From positions 1 through 64,000 of the forward strand of contig NZ_JAAAYE010000003.1 in NCBI RefSeq assembly GCF_013282575.1: DNA of 64,000 nucleotides, written 5' to 3'. Within the stretch, counting starts at the first letter, position 1. Every line of letters starts with the position of its first letter. This stretch comes from Paraburkholderia sp. NMBU_R16. Its GTDB lineage: Bacteria; Pseudomonadota; Gammaproteobacteria; Burkholderiales; Burkholderiaceae. Of this stretch, positions 1 to 7,660 are shown one piece after another. The translations under genes were made by a program, and so were the position numbers. A model generated the notes under the pieces. That model saw nothing but the letters and a program-made list of their open reading frames with translations. It had not been told where the DNA came from and did no database searches.

Positions 1-396
1 TTCTTTCATGTGCTGAAGAACGGTTGCCGAGTCGAGGCGCTACAACTGAGCACGATCGAGCGCATCGAGCGTGCTCTGGCGGTGTTCATGGTGGTGGCGT
101 GGCGCATTGCTCGTCTCATGCGGTTAGGCCGAACTTGCCCTGACCTCGATGCCGAACTGCTATTCGAGCCCGATGAATGGAAGGCCGCCTTCATCCTCAA
201 CAAGACGGCCCCACCCGACAAACCGCCACGGCTAAACGAAGTGGTACGGCTCGTCGCCAGGCTCGGCGGCTTCCTCGCCCGCAAAGGCGACGGCGAGCCT
301 GGCGTCAAGACCATCTGGCTAGGCATGCAGCGCGTGGTGGATTTTGCTGCTGGTATCAGATACGCGCGTGAGCTCGAGCAGCAGACTTGTGTGTAA
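1..396 (+). CDS. IS4-family (Tn5-type) transposase, C-terminal fragment
   Basis: The frame is open from base 1, so the gene begins outside the window; only about 131 C-terminal residues are seen. The start of the fragment, FFHVLKNGCRVEALQL, is the conserved segment around the last acidic residue of the DDE domain in Tn5/IS50-like IS4 transposases, followed by the helical C-terminal domain (ERIERALAVFMVVAWRIARL). Such enzymes cut and paste the element at its terminal repeats. The stop codon lies inside a sequence resembling the element's right terminal repeat, as is usual in compact IS elements. Whether the missing N-terminus is intact cannot be judged. Family call is solid; exact IS name is not. 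Confidence 0.85.
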   Translation, partial: FFHVLKNGCRVEALQLSTIERIERALAVFMVVAWRIARLMRLGRTCPDLDAELLFEPDEWKAAFILNKTAPPDKPPRLNEVVRLVARLGGFLARKGDGEPGVKTIWLGMQRVVDFAAGIRYARELEQQTCV

Positions 397-403
397 TGGA
401 ATG
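385..403 (+). repeat. Probable right terminal inverted repeat of the IS4/Tn5-type element
   Basis: The sequence begins ACTTGTGTGTAATGG. Its first eight bases equal the inner part of the Tn5 outside end read outward (ACTTGTGTATAAG...). It overlaps the transposase stop codon. Foreign coding sequence (a LysE-type remnant) resumes directly after it, so the element most likely ends near base 403. The outer bases do not match Tn5, so the exact edge is uncertain, and the left end and target duplication lie outside the window. Confidence 0.5.
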
Positions 404-541
404 GGCTATACCGGTCTCGCCTCGAAAGCGCTCGTCTACCTGAAAACAGAAAAGCACATTGCGATGCTGAACAAGACATTCGGTTCGTTGTTCATGCTGG
501 CAGCGCTCGTGCTGGCGACGTTTCAGCGCGTGGTGCACTGA
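404..541 (+). pseudogene. 3' remnant of a LysE/RhtB-family amino-acid exporter
   Basis: An open frame of about 45 residues follows the IS end and stops at 541. It reads as the C-terminal end of a LysE/RhtB transporter: a basic loop (SKALVYLKTEKHIAMLNKTF), then a final membrane helix (GSLFMLAALVLATFQRVV) and a short basic tail. There is no ribosome binding site, and the rest of the gene is missing, so the insertion sequence has apparently cut off or replaced the upstream part. Assignment rests on remembered family features of this helix and loop, without an alignment. LysE proteins export basic or neutral amino acids across the inner membrane. Confidence 0.5.
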
Positions 542-773
542 GCCATGAGCCTGTCCATGATCCACCATCCCGATCCGCGCACGCCTGAACTTTGTGCAGG
601 GCCCGTGGTGCACAAGCTGGTGCGCCTCAGCTGCGAGCGTTACGCCGATCGAGCGGCAGCTGGTCGCACGAGTTGCTCGCGCAAGCCGATTGCGTCGCTG
701 CCGGTCTGCTGCGACAGATCGGACACGCGTGATAGTATTGCGCCGCCAGTAATCCGAAGCGAGGAAGTTCAGC
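542..773. other. Gap without a convincing gene
   Basis: Between the exporter remnant and the ACT-domain gene I see no supported coding region. An open frame at 545-790 has no family features or ribosome binding site and overlaps the next gene's start. GAGGAAG at about 760-766 serves the GTG start at 774. Confidence 0.5.
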
Positions 774-1202
774 GTGAGCCCAGAGCGTAATCTCGCGGTC
801 CTGCTGCGCGACATGGCCCCCACGCTGACGTCGCCGCGTTACGTCTTTTGCGCTTTCTCGGATCATCGCCTGCCGGATGGCGTCGAGGCCATCTGCCTGT
901 TCCGCGAAGCCGAAGGCCTCACCGCGATCGTCGAAAAGACGTTAGCCGAAGCGCTGGGTTTGTCCTGGTCCTTCGAATCGCGATTGATCACGCTCGAGAT
1001 CCACTCCGATCTCGCCGCCGTGGGCTTTCTCGCCACGGTTTGCACTGCGCTAGCCCGCGTCCGAATTCCCTGCAATGCCGTATCTGCCTACTACCACGAT
1101 CACATCTTTGTTCCGGTGGATCAGGCTATACAAGCGCTGGAAGTGTTGCGATCCCTCGCCACCCCTCCTTCGTTTACCTCTACCCTTGCTGCCGACGACT
1201 GA
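774..1202 (+). CDS. ACT-domain protein (VC0802-like, tandem ACT fold)
   Basis: The 142-residue protein resembles the small two-domain proteins typified by Vibrio VC0802: an N-terminal half (MSPERNLAVLLRDMAPTLTS) and a C-terminal ACT_7-like half with the signature LEIHSDLAAVGFLATVCTAL and an ending HIFVPVDQAIQALEVLRSL. ACT domains bind small ligands, usually amino acids; the role of this stand-alone family is not established. The GTG start at 774 is chosen because GAGGAAG precedes it at normal spacing. It sits just downstream of a disrupted LysE-type exporter, which fits an amino-acid theme, but a functional link is inference. Confidence 0.75.
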   Translation: MSPERNLAVLLRDMAPTLTSPRYVFCAFSDHRLPDGVEAICLFREAEGLTAIVEKTLAEALGLSWSFESRLITLEIHSDLAAVGFLATVCTALARVRIPCNAVSAYYHDHIFVPVDQAIQALEVLRSLATPPSFTSTLAADD

Positions 1203-1374
1203 CGTCCAGGCATGATCGCCAGCTGAGCATCATCAGCATGGCGCGGCCGCTCGCCGCGATGAGCCAGACTGTCGGTCCGCGAAAGTTTCAAAACCACGCG
1301 TTCCTGGGCGCCGGAATACTTGCGTCAGTCCTCTCATTGGAAATCCACCGGGTGCGCGAGCCTGGCAGCGCAAG

Positions 1375-2325
1375 CTAGCTCGACGCGGCGCTGGCCTCCC
1401 TAGCGTCGCCAGCAGCCCCGCATTGCCGCCCGTCCAGAGCCAGCGCGGTCCGCGCGAACTCTACGACGAACTCAGTGACTTGCCGCGCCAGAGGCGGCTC
1501 TTGTTGCCAGTGGTGCCAAAAGAGTGGAATGCAGAGTCCATCCTGCGGCGCGAGATCGACGAGCTGGCCCGAAGCCAGCAGTTCTTCCGCCTGCTGGGCG
1601 GGAACGAGACCGTATCCATTGCCGCTGCGAATCGCGTTGAGCAGCGCGCTCGGCGATGGAAAGTAATGGCGAGGAAACTGTTTCAGTTCGACACCAAACT
1701 TCGATTTCAGGAAGGTGTCGTGAAGGGAGTCCTTGCGATTGAAGAGCACCGCCGGCGCCGACTTCGCGTCATGCGGTGTCAACCCGCGTGGAAAATAGTG
1801 CTGCGCGAACGATGGCGCGGCAGCGCACCGGTACATCATCGAGCCCAGCGAAATCGCGCTGAAGCCCTGCGAAGGCTGGCTTTCGGTGGAGATGCACCCC
1901 GTGACATCTCCCCGCGTCAGCATGTGCCGCGTATGATCCTGATCGTCGACGTTGATTTCAAGCGCCACCGGCAGTTGTTGAACAAGCGCTTCCGAGCACC
2001 TGTCGAACCACGTTGCGAGGGAATCCGAATTGACGGCAATCGCGATCGGCGTGCGTTCATTCCGTGAGGTGCGCAGTTTGAGGCTGACATAGACATCATG
2101 TTCGAGCAGGCGCAAGGCTTTCACGTGCCGCAGCACGACTTCGCCGGCAGCCGTCGGTAGTGCGGGTCTCTCGCGCACCAGCAGCACGGTGGAAAGCGCT
2201 TCTTCCAGGGCCTTGATGCGCTGCGATACGGCGCCACGGGTAATGTGGAGCGCATTGGCCGCCTGCTCGAAACTCCCGTATTCGGTTACCGTCGCAAACG
2301 CCTCAAGTTGAAACCGATCAAGCAT
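1375..2325 (-). CDS. argP: LysR-type regulator ArgP (IciA)
   Basis: A 316-residue LysR-family activator. The N-terminus (MLDRFQLEAFATVTEYGSFE, then AANALHITRGAVSQRIKALE) is the winged helix-turn-helix, and the rest is the periplasmic-binding-like effector domain. The GAVSQRIKALE recognition helix and the overall length fit ArgP, which senses lysine and arginine and controls the argO/lysE exporter. GAGG precedes the ATG. In many proteobacteria argP lies divergent from argO/lysE; here the region upstream holds only the end of an SDR gene. A LysE-type stub lies 0.8 kb beyond its 3' end. It could also be an ArgP paralogue with another target. Confidence 0.75.
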   Translation of the reverse strand: MLDRFQLEAFATVTEYGSFEQAANALHITRGAVSQRIKALEEALSTVLLVRERPALPTAAGEVVLRHVKALRLLEHDVYVSLKLRTSRNERTPIAIAVNSDSLATWFDRCSEALVQQLPVALEINVDDQDHTRHMLTRGDVTGCISTESQPSQGFSAISLGSMMYRCAAAPSFAQHYFPRGLTPHDAKSAPAVLFNRKDSLHDTFLKSKFGVELKQFPRHYFPSPSALLNAIRSGNGYGLVPAQQAEELLASGQLVDLAPQDGLCIPLFWHHWQQEPPLARQVTEFVVEFARTALALDGRQCGAAGDAREASAASS

Positions 2326-2372
2326 AGTGCACCCTCGTGAGCATTTTTATGGGGTTTTTAGCAGTGCACTAT
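2324..2372 (-). promoter_or_regulatory. Inverted repeat around the argP start
   Basis: ATAGTGCA at 2324-2331 (overlapping the argP start codon) and TGCACTAT at 2365-2372 are perfect inverted copies separated by 33 bases. They bracket the presumed argP leader and are suited to an autoregulatory LysR-type site, but no binding consensus is being matched. The site is a visible symmetry only. Confidence 0.35.
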
Positions 2373-2415
2373 ATTCCACCCTAAATCGGCATTTCATCTC
2401 ACAAAATTAATTTGA

Positions 2416-2456
2416 TGCGCGCATTAAAAATCTTTTACCGACGCTCAATGCGCGCA
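2416..2456 (-). terminator. Hairpin after the SDR gene (possible terminator)
   Basis: TGCGCGCATT (2416-2425) and AATGCGCGCA (2447-2456) form a perfect 10-bp stem with a 21-base loop, eight bases after the SDR stop codon on the minus strand. The sequence that follows on that strand is AT-rich (tcaaattaatttt). The loop is long for an intrinsic terminator, so function is probable rather than certain. Confidence 0.45.
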
Positions 2457-2463
2457 GCGCCCC

Positions 2464-3210
2464 TTAACGCAACCCACCCGCGGCCACGAGTTGTTCGCCC
2501 GTCATCCACCGCGAATCGTCGGACGCGAGAAACACCGCAACGCGACCGATGTCGTCGGGCTGCCCCGTGCGCCCCAGCGGTGTCTGGCTGATCGCCTGAG
2601 CTTCCATGTCGGAGCCGATGACACCCGCACTGTGCGTACCTTCCGTCGCGACGACACCCGGATTGATCGAATTGACGCGAATGTTCCGCGGCCCGAGTTC
2701 GCGCGCGAGTACACCGGTGATCGCATCGACCGCCCCCTTCGTCCCGCTATAGACCGCAGTGGCCGGCGGAACGATGCGCGTGACGACGGAACTGACATTG
2801 ATGATGCTGCCGCCCTCGCCGAGATGCTTGGCCGCGGCTTGCGTCGTCAGCAGCAATCCAAGCACGTTGACGTTGAATTGCTTATGGAAATGCTCTTCGG
2901 TGATAGCCTCGAGCGGCGCGAATTCATAGATACCGGAATTATTGACGAGAACATCGAGGCGGCCGAATTGAGAGATCGCAGCATCGACGATGGCCTGTGC
3001 CTCGGCAGCCTTGGATACATCTCCACCCACCGCGACGGCTTTGCCGCCTTTCGATACGATCGCATCGACGACAGCTTCGGCGCCGGCGCGGCTGCTGGCG
3101 TAATTGACGACAACGGCGGCGCCTTCGGAGGCGAGCGCCTTGGCAATACCCGCGCCAATGCCTTTCGATGCGCCGGTGACGATCGCTACTTTGCCCGATA
3201 GCTTGCTCAT
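2464..3210 (-). CDS. Short-chain dehydrogenase/reductase (SDR)
   Basis: A 248-residue classical SDR, an NAD(P)-dependent oxidoreductase. The cofactor motif TGASKGIG is at about residues 12-19, the NNSG motif at about 90-93, and the catalytic Ser near 140 with YSGTK (Tyr154, Lys158). It ends in the usual substrate-loop and WMTGEQLVAAGG segment seen in glucose-dehydrogenase and 3-oxoacyl-reductase-like members. The ATG at 3210 is chosen because AAGGAAAG precedes it; the longer frame upstream has no family similarity. The real substrate is unknown. A LysR gene upstream on the same strand, about 200 bases away, may regulate it. Confidence 0.85.
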   Translation of the reverse strand: MSKLSGKVAIVTGASKGIGAGIAKALASEGAAVVVNYASSRAGAEAVVDAIVSKGGKAVAVGGDVSKAAEAQAIVDAAISQFGRLDVLVNNSGIYEFAPLEAITEEHFHKQFNVNVLGLLLTTQAAAKHLGEGGSIINVSSVVTRIVPPATAVYSGTKGAVDAITGVLARELGPRNIRVNSINPGVVATEGTHSAGVIGSDMEAQAISQTPLGRTGQPDDIGRVAVFLASDDSRWMTGEQLVAAGGLR

Positions 3211-3407
3211 GGTGCTTTCCTTTACGGTTCGTAATCGATGAAAGAGGTCCGACGCCGAGTCCCTGATTGGACACGGCGATACGGACAGAAAACACCGTGA
3301 AGTTAAGCCCGCCCCCCGATCCGATAAAGCGGACGGCGGCGAATTAACCGCTCGCCAAACTCGAACAATCGCCCAACGCGAAACCGGGCGTGCGTCGGGC
3401 GCCTCGC

Positions 3408-4340
3408 TCACGCCTCGCTGAAGGCCGCGCTGCCGGCTTTGGCATCCTCACGGATGCCATCCAACTCCTGCAGGACTTCCAGAAATCGCCGAGCCCCAAC
3501 GGTCTGCGCCTTCGCGCGCCACATCGCGTGAATCTCGACCGCAAGCGGCAGCCATTCGATCGATTTGAAAACGACGCCCGGCGGGTTCATCCGCCGCATG
3601 CTCGCCTGCATGATCGCCGCGCCCAGCCCCGCACTGACGAGCCCGAGCGTCGTGGAGACATGGGCCACCTCGAATTGGATGTCGGGCTGAAAGCCGCTCG
3701 CGGCGCATGCCGCAAGAAACCGCTCGCGCGCCGCGGGGTTCAGCGCCTTGGGAAGCGCGATCCACGGCATGCCGTCCAGGTCGGCCGGCAGCACCGCTGG
3801 CCGCGCAGCCAATGGATGATCGTCCGCCAGAGCCAACACGAAAGGCTCGCGTGAAAGCAGCCGCGTGCCGAACGCAGCCGCCTGAGCGGGCACGTTATAG
3901 GCAAGCGCGATATCGATCGAGGCGCGCTCGAGTGCCTCCGCCTGCTCGGCCGAACGCATCGCGGCAAGTTTGAGACCGACGCGTGGATACTGCGCGCGAA
4001 AGCGCCGCAACGCCGCAGGCAATCGCCCGTTGTGCACGATGCCTTCGCAATAGCCGATCGACAGCGAACACGTTTCGCCCTTGCCCACCTGTCGGGCACG
4101 TTCCTCCAGCCGGCTCGCCTGCGCGAGCAGATCGCGCGCCTCGTCGAGAAACGCGCGGCCCGCCGGCGTCAATCGAACGCGTTGCTTGATCCGCTCGAAC
4201 AGCTGCAAGCCCAAGTCCTCCTCGAGCTGCCGGATCTGCCGGCTCAGCGGCGATTGCGATATATGCAACCGCTCCGCGGCCCGCGCAACATGTTCGGTCT
4301 CGGCGACGGCCACGAAATAGCGTAGCTGCTGCAGCTCCAT
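3408..4340 (-). CDS. LysR-family regulator (CatR/BenM-like subgroup)
   Basis: The N-terminus MELQQLRYFVAVAETEHVAR with HISQSPLSRQIRQLE is a standard LysR winged helix-turn-helix; a co-inducer domain follows, for about 310 residues in all. ATG at 4340 is preferred over a GTG four codons upstream because GTGAGG then acts as its ribosome binding site. The opening and the SPLSRQIRQLEEDLGLQLFER segment resemble regulators of the CatR/BenM group. It is divergent from a Bcr/CflA-type drug exporter, a common arrangement for a regulator and its target, and lies upstream of the SDR gene. Target and inducer are not evident. Confidence 0.85.
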   Translation of the reverse strand: MELQQLRYFVAVAETEHVARAAERLHISQSPLSRQIRQLEEDLGLQLFERIKQRVRLTPAGRAFLDEARDLLAQASRLEERARQVGKGETCSLSIGYCEGIVHNGRLPAALRRFRAQYPRVGLKLAAMRSAEQAEALERASIDIALAYNVPAQAAAFGTRLLSREPFVLALADDHPLAARPAVLPADLDGMPWIALPKALNPAARERFLAACAASGFQPDIQFEVAHVSTTLGLVSAGLGAAIMQASMRRMNPPGVVFKSIEWLPLAVEIHAMWRAKAQTVGARRFLEVLQELDGIREDAKAGSAAFSEA

Positions 4341-4525
4341 CTCGAACCTCACTTAAGACCACAACGGTATCAACTGCGTCCAATTAAGTCTTGGACGGCA
4401 TTATATCCGCCGCTCTAAGCTTTCGTCTCGATAACCCGTCGTTGCTCGCTGCGCTCACCGGTTCGACCCGGCCCGCGCAAGCGCAGCGGCCACCTGATGA
4501 CGTACCTTCATCGAGAGTGACTTCC

Positions 4526-5755
4526 ATGGAACGCCCAACACCTGCCATCGCATACGGCGTACTGCTCACGACACTCGTCCTGCTCAGCGCCAGTGGCCTC
4601 ATCGCCTCCGACATCAATCTACCGGGCATGCCGCTCGCCGCCCACGAATTCGGCACGCCGATCGCAGCACTGCAGCACACGTTCAGCGTCTATGTCATCG
4701 GCCTTGCCATCGCACAGGCCGTGTACGGGCCGCTCTCGGACGCATTCGGACGCCGCCGTCTCGTCATGGGCGGTATGTTGCTCTACACGGTTGCATCGAT
4801 CGGCTGCGCATTGGCGCCCGATGTCGCGACCTTCGGTATCGCGCGAATCGCACAGGCGCTCGGAGCCGGCGCGGGCATGGTCATCGGCCGTGCCATCGTC
4901 AGCGACATCTTCGATACGAAGACCGCGGCGCACACCTTCACCACGATCATGCCGATCGTGGGCGCTTCGCCAGCCCTCTCCCCGCTCGTCGGCGGCTATC
5001 TGACGACTTATATCTCGTGGCGCGCGCCGTTTTTCTTCACGGCGGCGCTCGGCCTTGCGGCGCTCGCACTGCTCGCGATGTACATCCCCGAGACTGCGCC
5101 GAAGTCGAGCCGCCAACGGTCGGTATGGCGCACGTTCCAGAGCTACCCGATGCTGCTCGCCCAACCGCGCTTCTGGTCCTATACCGTGAATCTTTGCGTG
5201 GGCTACGCCGGCTACCTCGGCTATCTGGCTGCCTCGCCCGTCCTGCTCGAGTCCATGGGACTCGATGCCAAGGCCATCAGCCATTGCTACATCAGCCTTT
5301 CGGTCACGTATATCGCAGGCAATCTCGTTTCGCGGCATTTCGCCAGGCGCTATGCGCTGAACCGGCTGCTCGGCGTCGGCTATCTGCTGTTCGCGCTGGG
5401 CGCGCTCGCACTCATTGGTCTCGGCGTGGATGGCGTGAACAGGCCGTTGCCGATGATTCTCGCCATTTCGGTCATCACGCTCGCCAACGGCTTTCTGGTT
5501 CCGCTGTCCTTCGCCGGCGGCGTGACGAGCTTTCCTTCGAATGCCGGAGCGGCATCGGGACTGATGGGTGCCATGCATCTGACAGCGGGCTCGCTGGCCA
5601 TCTATGCAATCGCCGCACTGCCTGCCACGGTGCTCGCCCTGGCGCTTTTCGTTGCCGGCGTGGCCACGCTAGGCTGCATCGCTTTTCCGCTTCTACTGCT
5701 GCGTTCGGAACGGCCCCGCGCCGTTACAGCCGTGACTGCTGCCTGCCGAAGCTGA
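4526..5755 (+). CDS. Bcr/CflA-family multidrug efflux transporter (MFS, DHA1)
   Basis: A 409-residue inner-membrane transporter with about 12 predicted helices. The segment ASDINLPGMPLAAHEFGTP in the first external loop and the MFS motif A, GPLSDAFGRRRLVMGG, are typical of the Bcr/CflA group, which exports drugs and small metabolites using the proton gradient. The start at 4526 (MERPTPAIAYGVLLT) is chosen because it places the first helix correctly and is preceded by GAGAGTGA; the longer reading frame from 4391 adds an unlikely leader. A LysR gene is divergent upstream, separated by 185 bases, and probably controls it. Confidence 0.85.
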   Translation: MERPTPAIAYGVLLTTLVLLSASGLIASDINLPGMPLAAHEFGTPIAALQHTFSVYVIGLAIAQAVYGPLSDAFGRRRLVMGGMLLYTVASIGCALAPDVATFGIARIAQALGAGAGMVIGRAIVSDIFDTKTAAHTFTTIMPIVGASPALSPLVGGYLTTYISWRAPFFFTAALGLAALALLAMYIPETAPKSSRQRSVWRTFQSYPMLLAQPRFWSYTVNLCVGYAGYLGYLAASPVLLESMGLDAKAISHCYISLSVTYIAGNLVSRHFARRYALNRLLGVGYLLFALGALALIGLGVDGVNRPLPMILAISVITLANGFLVPLSFAGGVTSFPSNAGAASGLMGAMHLTAGSLAIYAIAALPATVLALALFVAGVATLGCIAFPLLLLRSERPRAVTAVTAACRS

Positions 5756-5805
5756 CGATGTCGATGGCGTGCGGTCGATCGCCAAGCCTTACCGCCGCAC
5801 GTCGC

Positions 5806-6834
5806 TCACGCGCTCTCGCGCACGATGAGTTCGAAACCGAGATCGACAGCCGGCCGCGCAACGCGCTCGTTATCGATGAGGGCCAGCAGCAGTTGCGCGG
5901 CGATGCGGCCCATTTCAGCGCGCGGGGTGCGCACCGTCGTCAGTCGCGGCACGGAGTCCGCCGAACCGGCGAGATCGTTGAAGCCGACGATCGCCACCTG
6001 CTCCGGGACGCGCACGCCATGGCGGCAGGCCTCGTATAGCGCACCTTGTGCGAGGTCGTCGTTGCCGAAGAAAACTCCGTCGACGTCCGGGCGCCGCTTC
6101 ATCAACTGCAAAAACAGCTCCCCACCGAGCCTGACCGACGAGGGCGCCGGCGTCATGACTTCGAGGTCGGCGTCATAGATCCCGCGCCGCTGCAGCACGC
6201 TTCGAAACCCTTCGCCACGCTGCATCATCCGCAGATCGAGTTGGGCGGCGACGAACGCGTTGCGTTTGCAACCGCGCGCAATCAGATGCTCCGCCACCGC
6301 CTCACCCGCTTTCGTTTGCGAGAAGCCGACGCAATAAATTCCGTTCGCCGACGCGAGCTCCATCATGTGGACGCACGGCACGCCGCTATCGGCGATCAGC
6401 CGCCGGGCCGTCTCGGTGCGATCGAACCCGGTCACGATCATCCCGCTCGGCGGCGACGCGAGGTAGTGCCGCAGCAAGTCCTCTTCCGCGTCGCGCGAAT
6501 AATGCGAGTTGCCGATCAGCATTTCGAAGCCTCGCGGCCGCAACACTGCATGGATCGCTTCGAGCGCATCGGTGAAGACATTGTTCGATAGCGACGGAAT
6601 CAGTACGGTCACATCGTGGCTACGGGCGGACGCGAGCGCACGCGCCGCGGAGTTGGCCACATAGTTGAGCTCGCGCGCAGCCGCCTGCACACGCGTCACG
6701 TAGTCAGGCCCGACCGAAGCCAGCCCGCGCAATGCGCGCGACGCGGTGATGGTGCTGACCCCGGCGCGACGCGCCACCTCCTCGAGGGTCGGCCGGCCCG
6801 TGGCCCGGGTTTTCCTGGGTGTCGAAGTTGTCAT
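5806..6834 (-). CDS. gntR: LacI-type repressor, GntR (gluconate operon)
   Basis: A 342-residue LacI-family repressor. The DNA-binding head (RPTLEEVARRAGVSTITASR, about residues 13-32) is followed by a hinge helix and a sugar-binding domain of the periplasmic-binding fold. The VARRAGVSTITASRALR head and the adjacent gluconokinase gene identify it as the gluconate repressor type. A 14-bp near-palindrome lies 11-24 bases upstream of its ATG and occurs twice more in the module, which indicates autoregulation and control of gntK and the transporter gene. Gluconate as inducer follows from family and context. Confidence 0.85.
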   Translation of the reverse strand: MTTSTPRKTRATGRPTLEEVARRAGVSTITASRALRGLASVGPDYVTRVQAAARELNYVANSAARALASARSHDVTVLIPSLSNNVFTDALEAIHAVLRPRGFEMLIGNSHYSRDAEEDLLRHYLASPPSGMIVTGFDRTETARRLIADSGVPCVHMMELASANGIYCVGFSQTKAGEAVAEHLIARGCKRNAFVAAQLDLRMMQRGEGFRSVLQRRGIYDADLEVMTPAPSSVRLGGELFLQLMKRRPDVDGVFFGNDDLAQGALYEACRHGVRVPEQVAIVGFNDLAGSADSVPRLTTVRTPRAEMGRIAAQLLLALIDNERVARPAVDLGFELIVRESA

Positions 6835-6844
6835 CGTTCGGCTA

Positions 6845-6858
6845 GGATAGCGCTGTCT
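6845..6858. promoter_or_regulatory. Putative GntR operator 1 (gntR leader)
   Basis: GGATAGCGCTGTCT matches the AGAYAGCGCTRTCT pattern with one deviation at its first base. It sits just upstream of the gntR start codon, where bound repressor would block transcription. Confidence 0.65.
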
Positions 6859-6971
6859 TATCGTCTGGACAACGGTTAAAGCAGGGTGACGAAGCGCAGA
6901 TGCGAAGCCATCTGAGTTTCTCCGGACGTAGCTCGACGGCCCAATGAAAGGCCGATTTTTCAGCGCGCGAA

Positions 6972-6985
6972 AGACAGCGCTATCT
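6972..6985. promoter_or_regulatory. Putative GntR operator 2 (gntK promoter)
   Basis: AGACAGCGCTATCT, centred about 30 bases upstream of the gntK start, is the same palindrome as operators 1 and 3. Twelve of its 14 positions are self-symmetric. GGGAG of the gntK ribosome binding site follows it. Confidence 0.7.
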
Positions 6986-7007
6986 CAAGCAGCGGGAGTG
7001 CGGATCA

Positions 7008-7553
7008 ATGAACCCGGCGATTTCAGCCATCGTCGTCATGGGCGTGGCAGGCTGCGGCAAGACGAGTGTCGCCAAGGCGCTCGCGGAACGCATCGGCGGC
7101 CACTATATCGAAGGCGACGCGTTTCACCCGGCCGCGAACGTCGACAAAATGTCGCGCGGCGTCGCCCTCACGGATGCGGATCGTGCGGGCTGGCTCGACA
7201 GCCTGGCGGCGGAACTGCTGCGGGTCGCGGCGCTCGGCGCGCGACCGGTGCTCGCCTGCTCCGCGCTCAAGCGCCGCTATCGCGAACGGCTGCGCACGGC
7301 TGTCCCCTCGTTGGGCTTCGTGTTCCTCGACATCCCGAGACACGCGGCGCTCGCACGCATTGCGACGCGAGCCGGTCACTTCATGCCGACCTCGCTCGTG
7401 AACAGCCAGTTCGCCGATCTCGAGCAACCGATCGACGAGCACCTCACGCTGACGCTCGCCGCCACCGCGCCGCTCGAGGCCATCGTCGAGCGCGCCGCCC
7501 TCTGGTGCGGCGATCGAGCCGCACAGCCGATATTTTCGCCGCACGAAAGATAG
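7008..7553 (+). CDS. gntK: Gluconokinase
   Basis: A 181-residue soluble kinase that phosphorylates D-gluconate to 6-phosphogluconate, feeding the Entner-Doudoroff and pentose phosphate routes. The P-loop GVAGCGKT is at residues 12-19. The family signatures EGDAFHPAANVDKMSRG and ACSALKRRYRERLR, the latter carrying the substrate-binding basic residues, are intact. Length fits the GntK/IdnK family. GGGAG precedes the ATG at 7008. It is divergent from gntR, and its stop codon lies within operator 3, so it may be transcribed either alone or together with the transporter gene downstream. Confidence 0.93.
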   Translation: MNPAISAIVVMGVAGCGKTSVAKALAERIGGHYIEGDAFHPAANVDKMSRGVALTDADRAGWLDSLAAELLRVAALGARPVLACSALKRRYRERLRTAVPSLGFVFLDIPRHAALARIATRAGHFMPTSLVNSQFADLEQPIDEHLTLTLAATAPLEAIVERAALWCGDRAAQPIFSPHER

Positions 7554-7561
7554 CGCTATCT
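7548..7561. promoter_or_regulatory. Putative GntR operator 3 (transporter promoter)
   Basis: AGATAGCGCTATCT is a perfect 14-bp palindrome, the most symmetric of the three copies. It covers the gntK stop codon and lies about 100 bases upstream of the transporter start, suggesting a second repressor-controlled promoter inside the module. Confidence 0.7.
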
Positions 7562-7660
7562 CACAGGAACCACTCGGCCGCGACTGGTGCCAACAGCGCT
7601 GACCGACACACCGCAGCAATTGAATTCGGGGACCGCCCCGGAGTTTTCGGGAGACAGGAA

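Noticed and set aside
545-790. An 81-codon frame upstream of the ACT-domain gene.
   Set aside because: There is no ribosome binding site or family similarity, and it overlaps the start of the better supported gene.
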